A stretch of 64,000 bases of DNA from Gorsachius magnificus (taxonomy: Eukaryota > Chordata > Aves > Pelecaniformes > Ardeidae). The position numbers were made by a program, and so were the translations under genes. Positions within the stretch are counted from its first letter, which is position 1. Every line of letters begins with the position of its first letter. This document shows, piece by piece, positions 51,087 through 61,300 of the stretch. Where the stretch lies: assembly GCA_034008185.1 (NCBI GenBank), contig CM067095.1, positions 3,146,610 to 3,210,609 on the forward strand. The letters run 5' to 3'. The notes under the pieces are model-generated. The model saw only the letters and a program-made list of their open reading frames with translations. It had not been told where the DNA came from and ran no database searches.

Positions 51087-53881
51087 TGCTTGATTTTTCT
51101 GTTGCGTCTCTTGGGTCACTTTTCCAGTCTAAATTTTAAATTCAGGAGGATTTTTTTTAACTTAATATTCATCCTAAAATTGCTTTTTAAAAACATCTTT
51201 GTTTTATCTTTTCTGGGTATCTGTTCCTATACTTCCTTGACCCGAAAGGATTGTTTTCCATCCGTTGGTGTTTACATCTTTTAGATACTTTGCTATTTAG
51301 AACTCCTTTATTGTGCAGGACTTCTTCATTCTTCAGCCTTCCTCCATCTATTAAATCATGCAGCTTCTTTTTGTTGCTCTGCTCTGAACTCCCTTGGTTT
51401 TTATTCCTCTGTTATGTATCAGACATTAAATATAAATGTGCTCTTGAATCCAGTTTGCTTTTTAAAAATAATTCCTTGCAAGTTATTTGATATCTCTCAG
51501 ATATGACCTCATGCTATTATTTTAACCACATCTGATTCAGATTTACTTTTCTTTCTGTACTTAATTTATACAACAGGTATTTTAGAATAGCAGAAAGGAA
51601 AAAAATATGTACGGCAAAAATGCTATTTGGGGAAAAAAAAAGAGAAATGTATACCAACTTGTATGCAAAGGTAGTCATCTCAGCTTGCAGGCTAGGTCTT
51701 TCCTGATGTTTTCTTTGGTTACTTTGGAAAAAGTCGCTCTATATATACAGAAAGTGGAGCCTGAGATAATATTTCAGCACGTGATTTCATTCTCTCTCAG
51801 TGTTTGCACTCCCTTTTGTTTGTCATTAAGTTCTTGCTGTTTGGTTTGTCATTATTGTGTTGGTTACTGATGAAACGGCGGATAATTTTGGTGAGCTGCA
51901 CATCCATGCCAGGTCACTGGGGAAGAGAAGCTCCAGCAGCAGCTGACAGGCAATAGGAGCTGCAGGAGATGAGTAAAGGACAATAAAAAAGGCACTGATG
52001 GAAGCCAAAGTCCAGGGACTGGCGCAAACTAGAGTGGACTGGCTTGGACTCCCCAAGCCATGGGTTGGGTAATCAGTTATCACATTTAAAGGAAAAGTTC
52101 CTGACTGCTACTTTGAGCCTCAATACAGCAAAGCCTTCTGAAGCCTGACATGACCAAGCCCGACTATGCCTGTACATTCAACTCTTGAACTACAGGGTCA
52201 GTTGACACTTTAAGAGTATTGGTCATTGCCTGACAAGTCTGTGTCCCTATAATATATGGCAGATGCTAGGGAAGTGGAATGTCAGTTTTAAATCCTGTCT
52301 GTAAAATACATAAATTACATCTTTACTTTTATCCATAATTCTCAAAGGGCCTCTTTATCTAGCAGTTTCCAAGATGGCTCTGCTAAAAAGCTTTTACAAG
52401 TTATTCAAAGAGCTTAGGGTGAAATTCCTTCTGGTGTGTGGCTGCTCTTGGTGGTTGCCCAGGCTAGGATGCTTTGTGTCTTTGGTGTCTGGAAGAATCC
52501 CAACTGGATAAATGGGGACTGAGCTGTGTTGGAAGCAAGATGTGGCTTGTGCAGAGGAGCACTCTTTGAGGACAGCAGCAGTAACTATTTTTCTCTGGTG
52601 TTGATAGGTATTAATCAATCCAACAGTGCACGGTGATTTGATTTGTAAACAATAATATGAACTATGAGTCTCTGAGGATTACTTTTCAAGATGTATTTGT
52701 GCCTAACACTTCACATGATAAGAAAATTGGCCTGAACAAGTGCCATAAATTTTTTTCAGTTGAAGGTGTTTTAATTCAGTAACAATTAACCAACTTGTTA
52801 AATACTTCAATTAAAATGTAACCACTGTTTGTCTTTGCTTAATCAGTCTAAAGACAGTTGATTTCAGGCCATAGTCAGAAAAAATGCTGGAAGTTGGAAT
52901 TAGTGTTTTCTGACACGGGTACTTGCAGGACTGGCTCTGAAGCTCAAGGAAATCAAGTCAACGTGTGTAACTTCTGAACAGGCGTGTTTCGTACTGTCAG
53001 GTGCAGACGGCCTCCGTCCTTCCAGTGAATGTTCTGCTGTGGTCTAAATCTCCACATCCAAAATAAGCTGCTGCCATAGGAACTCCTCACCACACTCTAA
53101 CCTTGGCAGAGCGCAGGTGTAAAGCCCGACGAGATGCACCAGCAATGTCCATGAGAGCAGTACAAACTGGACTAGAGAATTACTTGTGCTTTGCAACATA
53201 GGACTGGAAGGCAACAAACAAGCCATGAAGAAAAGCAGTCCAGAATAAATAGTCTGCAAAACAACGCCCAAGTGTCAGTTTTATAATAAGCCACTTAAGA
53301 CGTACTAGAAGCTTTCTTCCTAATCCAACTGCCTCATGTTTTTATATGTGAAAATAATTAACTGCTTACTATTGCTCAACAAGTAGGGGTCTATTTGAAA
53401 TCACTTAATAACAGAAACAACAGGAACACCAAGACAAGGTACCGAGAACTTCATCTGGTAGCTGAAAACAGAACTTAATTGTATTAATTTCTGTGTTAGA
53501 GAGCCCAGATTCAGGGGTGAGGTAAGAACGGCTTCTGTAATGGAAGTGACTGTTGGGGTGGAGGAGAAATTCAGAAGAAATTTGGAAGAAATTTTCTAAA
53601 ACATTGTATGGTGGTATTTGATGATAAGAGAATAAGGCATCATTCCGTCACTCTCTAATACGGATTCTGAAATATGTATGTGTTACTTAGCACTAAACAC
53701 TGAAAACAGATTATTAAATTTTGTTGGGATTTATCAGTCCAAGTATATCTTTTCAAGGTGAACCTAAGAACGTAATGTCCCTAACCCTACTTCTCTCTTT
53801 GTGTTCCTGCAAGAGAACATAGTCACTGCTGAACTTCCCCCAGATACCATCCTCTTCTGCTACAACACAGTGGATTTGATC
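51087..53881. other. Intergenic spacer between SLC2A11-like copy 2 and the pseudogene
   Basis: The left end should hold the promoter and any 5' UTR of copy 2. At about 51,330-51,400, gctctgctctgaactccc is reminiscent of an old CR1 relic, but too decayed to call. No exon of a further transporter copy is recognisable here. Confidence 0.55.
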
Positions 53882-56800
53882 TCAAAAAACCACATGGGTC
53901 TGAGCTTTGAAGTTCCATTTCTTGAACTCCACTGAGATATCCAGGAAGGACTTTCCCTTTGTCTCAGGAAGGAAAAACCCAACATAGCGTGCAGTGCAGG
54001 CGCAGACCACGAGGAATGGGACTTAGCAGAAATGTGCTAGAATTTTCTGAGGCGGAGGAAAAACCCAAGACAGTGTCGGTGACATTCTGTGTGATGACAA
54101 ACAGGCCACTAATCCCTGTACCTGAATGGACTAACTTCACCCAGGGAGTATTTCTGTGCGTGCTGGTGAGGACATCACATGCCTGGATGCAACAGCTCCC
54201 CAGCATAGCTTGGGAGATTTGACATAGCAAGAATAGTATCTCAAAATGTCTTTTTCTGTCTTTCTCTCTATGTATAATTGTATAGAATGGGGACCCACAG
54301 TAGGAAATAGGCCAGACTGGATATTGCGGAGTTCTGCTCCCTTTCGCTTGAGGAATCACCTTAGGGAATGATGCCAGGGTCTGGCCAAGGGGAATTACAT
54401 CACATCTCTAGTCACAGCTGTTCTCAGCTTAGGACAGAGGAGGAATATTGGACATCCATGCCCCAAATTAATCTGCTTCCAGCCTCACATCAGAAATCAC
54501 CATAGGCAACATGGAGGAAGTTTGGTTTAAAGGAATTTTGACCACTTTCATCATACAGGTACTTTTCATGGCAGTGCTGTCTTGCCGTGTGTCTGCAAGC
54601 TTGTGATTTTCCAGGCCCTGTCTCTTCCTGTGGTCACTATCAGAGCCTCTTTCTTGTCTAAAACAGTGAAGAGCTGGAAGTGATTGCTTTGCCTTGGGAA
54701 CCCACCACAATGAATAGAAAGGCTGTTCTGACCAGAAATAGGTTGAACCAGATCAGAGAGCCATAGATTATGTAAGCAGCTGGCCAGGACATCTGGTCAA
54801 AATACTCGGTGGGCAGAACTCCTCTTACACCAGCTGGAAAAAGAAATGGCAAGAAAGTTAATAATACTGTTGACATTGTATTAAAAACAAGAGAACACAT
54901 ACAAACAAGTAAACCCAACATGAAGTATATGAGAATGGTAAATTATTATTCAGTAAATTATCCTCACTAGTCAACAATGCCAGAAGAAGTGGTAATGGAG
55001 CTTAACTGCAGTGGGGAAGTTTTAGGTTAAATATTAAGGACTGGCTAATTATTCAAGCTCTCTTATATCAGAATGAACTACCGGGAAAGGTTTTGTAATC
55101 TACATTATTCTCACCAGGACCCAACTGTAAGAATGGCTTATAATTAATTCAACCCTATGGCACTGTAGGGACAAGGACAAGAAATTTCTGGCAACTCACG
55201 TGACACTGGCAGCTTGATTCTTTTCTTACCTGCCTTCAAACTCATGCACGCGAACAGAGCCTCACATCTACTCACACACTGGGCAAACATCTGCACACAC
55301 ACAGCCTGTGTACTGCCCCCACAACCACAGAAACTAATGGATTCTGCCAAGAAAATGCATGTTAGTAGGCTAACAAATTGATGCGAAAATTGTGCTTCCA
55401 GGTATCTGCAATAAATAATCCGATGATGTAACCGTCAGTCTCTAGGGTTAAAGTGAAGCATTAGAAATGCTGCTCTACAGCCCTAACAGTGTGGGCAGCA
55501 GATCCAAACCTTGTCCATTTAAGACAAGAATAACCTCCAAGTGCCATCACAAGATGGCTGTAAGGAGAAAGGACACAGAGAATGGCACAGACTGTCCCTG
55601 CACAACGCTGACTTACTGGGGGCATGCAAGCCCCTGTGAAACAGCTAAAACTGCTGGCAGAAATTGCCTCATTCCTCTGAGCGTGCTGTGGCTAAAGAGG
55701 GTCTGAGAGTTTCCATAAGCTGCTTGCACACATCTGCAAGCCCCTGCAGTACCCAAAGGTTTCAGTGAAAACACAGAGGGAACTGACCTGGTCCAATGCC
55801 CAAGCTCAGGATACAGGCAAAAATGCAAGGCCGGGCTGAGATAAGGCGTCCAGCTCATCTGAGTGTACAGCTGCAGAGACCAACAGAAAACCAGTGAGGG
55901 CACTTACACTGATTTGCCACCACTGAACACCCCAGTCATATAAAAGGCAAAGCCCAACTCCATTCTGCTTAAATAATTAAGTAAAGTTTATTACCTGCTG
56001 GCTCAGCACGACTATGAAGACAACGGCCCGAGCTGCCGTGAAGATACTTCCCCCCCAGGAGCAGCGGCCTCCAACCAGCGTAGTCTATAATCAAGTTCTG
56101 CACAAAGTAACACAGTGAAACAAAGCAAGATATTCAACTTGTGTTTATATTTCCCGCCTGCTCCCTCTTCCCATTCCCATAGTCCATGCCTAGCTTGCTC
56201 TACAACTACTTTAAGGATGTTGTCCAATTCTTAGGAAAAAAAGGAAAAGACGAAGGAAAGAGTCTGCTGGCAGGTGTCAGGCCAGAAGGGTGTTCAGGGA
56301 AGACGAGAATGCCCCAGCTGCAGTCTAAACTCTGCCACTATCCATATTGACACGAAGCAAGAGTTATGCTTTTTAGAGATTTCTGACAGTGATGACAACG
56401 CAGTGGCTGACAAAATAACTTCTGCATTAACCCGTCTGGACATGAGTGCTGAGAGACTGCCTGACTGCTGTGCTTAAAGGGTTTCCTTGGCATGAAAGGG
56501 ATTTTGTCCTGAGGAATTCCAGCCTCTTGGAACCCATAAGCTGCATAAAAATACATCTGAGGAGAGAAGAGAGGAGAAAGCAGTAAAGGAAGACGTCTGA
56601 AAATACATCCCATTGTTTTTCCTGAAGGACCACGGAGAGAATGACTAACGTGCTGCCAAACAGGCTATTTTGACAGCGAACCTCTGAATCTTGCCATAAT
56701 GCACAGGCATACTTTGGGAACCAAGCATCTGAGGTTTGAAGATCTCCACAGGCAGAGCAGACCACTGTTCCTTCTTCTCCTGCAGCAGGGATGTTAAAGC

Positions 56801-58387
56801 CAAGAGCTTGCACCCATGTCTCACGGCAGAGTGCTGCTGCCAATAGCCAGGGCTGCCTGGCTGCTTACTGAATTGTCCCCGCAGAGCTGCATGGCACTGC
56901 TCAGCACGATTCTCATCAGCTGCCACCTCAAAGCTGGGTTTTAGAACAGCTCCCAAGGGTTCTTCATACTCTGACCTTTAATGGCAGCCAGCGTCTCTTC
57001 CAGCTCTGCACTCAAGTCACTTTTGCCTCTGAGCTTCTGCCGTGCTGCAAGGACAAGGGAACCTCTCATCCCCTGAGTTTTATCTCCAGTTTGCCTGCTC
57101 TGCAGGGTGAAGGATTGAGCAGCAAGTAGTGGCTGCAGAAAGCTGTAGGTTGGAGACTGTGATCATGGTGTTACCTTCACAGAGATAGCCAGTTGTGGTG
57201 TGGCCACTTGAAAGGTTTGGGGGAAAGGGAGTGCAAATCCCTCACCACTGTTTGACAGAGAATATTTCCAACCAGTGCCATCTCAGCAGCCATGCTTCTG
57301 ACTCAGATCTCAAGTGACTTCCCTGGGAAATGCAGGCAATTAAGGTGTTCCTGATACACAGCACATATGTCCTGGAAACTAATTCCATCTGCTCTGTATA
57401 TGGGAATTTGTATGCTACAAATCTAAGGAAATCCCTTAATATGAATTGGCTTCAGTTTAGATTATGAGTTCTTCAACCAGCATTTATTTCTCTTCATAGT
57501 TACAAAACATATTTGCCATATGAACCCAAGTCCCACCTTTTGACCCTACCTTTGCAGCAGAAAAGTCTTTTGCAGGAATATGCCTTTCAATTATCTTAAT
57601 AGATCAAAAATATTTAATATTATAGAATATTCTTTAGTTTGGAAGGAGGAAGTGATCATATCTGGAAACCGAGTCTGTGCACAAAAGTGGGATGCAAAAA
57701 AACATACATTCATCTGCGTTCAGAGTTACTGTGGCTGTTCATGCAAATACATACCCAACCACCACCTCAGCGGTGTTTGAGGGTGCAGCAGCTAATGCAA
57801 TTACAAATGTTGGTGTCACCATATATTTTGTACAAACCAAATACGGTTCTCTGGTTTAGAAAAACATTATCCGTGAGACTGTTGACATAGCCATGGTATT
57901 GGACTTAAAGCTTTTCTATTCATTTAAGGAGGCTGGTAGTCACCAAACAGAGTATTTGTGCTGGAAAGAAGTCTGCATTTCAATCTGCTTTGGACCGAAC
58001 ACACCAAACTGTATGTTAAGAATATGCAATCAACCTTCTTGCTGTTTATCTGCCCAGTCAGCAGATCTCACGTGCTCAGTGAGAGGCTGACAGTCAAGGG
58101 TGGCTCTGGACACCAAAGTCCTGTACCTCAGACATGAATTACACAGAAAGAAGGACACATCCTTCCCTCCTCACCCTCAGTATTAGCAGATGGTGTATTT
58201 TCAGTGGCAGGCCAGTGTTTATAGCCAGACTGAGGACACCAAGGAAGCGTCTGTCACAGGAGGAGGCTCTCAGACCAGCAGTACTTACTGAAGATGGAGC
58301 ATGGATGACGGAGATGTTGTAACCCTATTAGAAAGTGCCTCCAATCCCAGTGGCACATATTGTCAGAATCAGGATCTTGCTTGGAAG
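53882..58387 (-). pseudogene. SLC2A11: SLC2A11 (GLUT11) pseudogene, copy 3
   Basis: Recognisable exons in gene order: 58289-58387 (exon 2), 56869-57044 (exon 7), start of exon 8 from 56556, 55995-56097 (exon 9), exon 10 ending 55788, 54706-54833 (exon 11, intact), 53882-54046 (exon 12). Exon 1 and exons 3-6 were not found. Lesions: two adjacent stops TAA TAG in TM1 (58325-58330); a TAA at 56941-56943, where human GLUT11 has Gln after WELF; exon 8 keeps only its first half (to KIPF, near 56,490); exon 9 has one extra base, most simply in the C7 run at 56050-56056, and has lost two conserved arginines; exon 10 has one extra base and no clean acceptor; exon 12 has a TAA at 54023-54025, where GLUT11 has Tyr. 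The remaining text (LRGKSDL, NPWELF, SAMQLCGDNS, TEYFDQM, RYVGFFLPETKGK) matches mammalian GLUT11 better than copies 1 and 2 do. Not translatable as a transporter. Confidence 0.88.
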
Positions 58388-61300
58388 CTGAAGAAGGTGG
58401 ATAGAAAATGGATGGCTTCCTTACATAGAATAAAATGGCTCAACAAACATTCGGTCCATTCACATTTTGAGTGGTTGGAAGTGAAGATTAGAATAGGCTA
58501 CGAATGTTGTCATAAAATGGGAAGTGCCAAAGACAGAAAAAAAACCCCAGATTTTTAAACTATCTCCCTCTACTGCAGAATAGTATTAATAATTCATTGC
58601 CATTCACAAAGAATTTGGGACTGCTTTGGGGCAAAGGCCTGCAAGTGTCTTTGGTTTAATATTTAACATGTAAGCTTATGAAGAGTTAGTGCAAAACCAG
58701 TAAATACTGGTAGAAACTAGTGTCATTGCCTCAATTAATTCAATTCATTGCAAAAGCCTGTACTCACATCATTAATTATTTGAGAGGCATTGCCAAAGTT
58801 TAATGACTTCAGTCTCATTTCTAGCTGAGCTCTATTGAACGGGGCTTCTCTGTGGTATGGGGGATTTTCTCATGGCCATTTATATCCAGTGCATTTCTGA
58901 TTCATTGGCATGCTATTTATTCTGCTGTTTCATGGCAATGACACATATTTGAGTTTAAAATAGTGTGCCTTTCCTATGCTGCTTCACGTGTTGTACAGAG
59001 CAGACGATGTCTCTCTCCTGAACTTTCTCATTAGACAGTTGTTCCTACATGTTCTTGTGTTTAGCAGTCTATAACTGTGCATTCAGCCAGACTATTTTCT
59101 ACATTTCCAGTATTACAATATGGGTTAAATATGTGGCAGACAGTGGGTCCTGTGCTGTGTTCTGGTCTCCTTGAGGTCATTTCATCAGTATTTCCCATTG
59201 CTTATATTGCCATCTAACACCGCTGTTGTGCCTTCGGAAGCACGGGCAGGTGAATGGGTCATGCGGCACCATGGAATCAGGGTGTGGGTATAAAAGTGAG
59301 GTCTCTTGCCTTTCTGAAGGGTGTAGAACAAGCTGTCCTGGCTGACACAGTATGGGAACTGAGAGCTCACTGGCAGGCTTGCGAGCAAGTGACGTGCATC
59401 TTTTCTCCTCTTGCAGGAAGATGCTCTGAGTGTTAAAGTATAAATGGGCATCCCACATCAGAACAACACCCGGGCTAACTGTGGAGATCTGGGGACACTG
59501 TGTAGAAACTTTCTAAACAGTTTTGTCGATCTTTCCTCCTCTGTCATGTTTGTAAGCCCCAGGTCCTTCTTGCCACTATTGCCTGGACACTTTCCTGCAT
59601 GACTCTGTCTTCAAACTGACCTTACGTAGAGGAGCACAGCTAAAGTGTCAGCAGCATTATGTCTCCGTGCTCACCTCACCATCAGTGAACATCCCTTCCT
59701 CATTGCAGCCACACCACCCTGTTGGTTGGTTTCTTTTTGTGTCATTCCCCCCATTCCTGTCAGTTCATACCTATTTTGTGCCTGTGCCTTTGGTTTCCCC
59801 ATCTGTATGTGAGAACCTGTGGCTGGCAAGCTGTGCCCTGATGGTGTCCTTGGACTGGGAGCACTGTCCCATGTCTCAAGACCACTCTGAGCTTGCGGGG
59901 GACCCCTGGCCTTTAGCCTGACACCTCCTGCACAATGTTCTGGGTGATTCCGGGGCCAGCACGGCCTTTGCCAGCCCCCTGCTTGCAAAACCCTCCCCGT
60001 TTGGACAGCTCTGTGGGTGACATGAAGAGCCCATGCTCAGGCTTGGCTGTTCGCCATCTCAGGCTAGATTGTGTTTTGCTACGTGACTGTGACCCTCGTG
60101 GCCCTGAGATAGACCTTAGATAACCCAGAGCTGGGGTCTTTCTGCTCTACCTGCTCATTTTCTTCTTACAGAGCCATCCACGAAAGAAAAGGAAAGTTTT
60201 GCCTAGTCTTGCAATAGATCTGAAATTATGCATTCAAATAATCTTACATTTTTCCTTTCCTTAAAGCCTTTTCTTGTAAATAACTTCTGTACCAGCCTGA
60301 GACAGGACGTTTTCCCAGGACAGAAATGAAGCCAGACTGTTCCAACCCTGCAGCAAGAAGAGGCTGAGCTCTCTCCTGTCCCGGTTAGAAGCGGGTACAT
60401 TCCACTTGTACATTTCCTTGGCTACCCCACTTCCCTGTCTTGTTACTGAGACCTGAGCTAAGGATTGTGCAGCCAATATCTCTGCTCTTCCTAGTTATTC
60501 TAGTTCTCCAACATTTCTCTTTTAATCACAGTGCCTAGGGATGTAATGCTCCTCCTGATCATTTCCCTGCTTCCATTATAGAATACATCCCCTACCAGGT
60601 CCTGTATCACAGAGCTCTTTAGTGGCCATGAACTAAGGGAAAATGGTTTGCTTCTCCCTTCAGGAGCCACCAAACAGTTCTGTGCTCAGAGCTGAGCTGT
60701 ATTTACAGGGTGACCTTCCCAAAACTTCCTTAACGCCTAGCTTCTGCACTATTGCCCCAGCCACTCTGGTGGTCTGCCGCTGCCAGGAGAGCCATTAGTC
60801 CGTCAGCTTTACCCAACTGATGAGTTGGACAAATAATTCTAGAAGAACTTAACAGTACTTACACAACCTTATAAAAATTTAAAAAAAAAAAAATCTGTCA
60901 ACAATAATAGTAAAATAGATGTTTTTTACCAGTCTCTGCAGCTTGTTCATCCTCTTTGGTAGGTTTTCCTCTGTCTGCCAAAGCCTCTGGTACCCTCAGC
61001 AGTGCTCTAAAGGATTATTTAAATCTCCAGCATAGGAATGTGTATTTAGTCACCCATTACATTAGCATAAGACACTTGACTTGGCAGATGTTTTGCCAGC
61101 TGATTTACATTCTCAAAACAGGGCTGCACGTTCATTAGCAAGACAGTTCAATTCATTTTTCTGAAAGTACGTGACAGTTTGGGGAAATTATTCTGTGAGA
61201 TCCAGAGCTGCCTAAACCCTCTTGAAGACCAGTATGGTTTATGGTGTAAGTTCCCTCTCAAACGTCTGGCACAGTTGCCCAGTAGTGCTTGTCTGATTAA

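Noticed and set aside
51330..51440. Possible very old CR1-like fragment
   Set aside because: Only one phrase is reminiscent of CR1; no 3' repeat end, so not supported as a feature.
53044..53271. Hydrophobic 75-codon minus strand frame between copy 2 and copy 3
   Set aside because: Looks membrane-like but matches no transporter exon and has no fitting splice sites.
57045..58288. Exons 3-6 of the GLUT11 pseudogene
   Set aside because: Only 1.2 kb separate exons 2 and 7; I searched for NETW, YxGE and PESPR-type coding on the minus strand and found none, so they are deleted or decayed beyond recognition.
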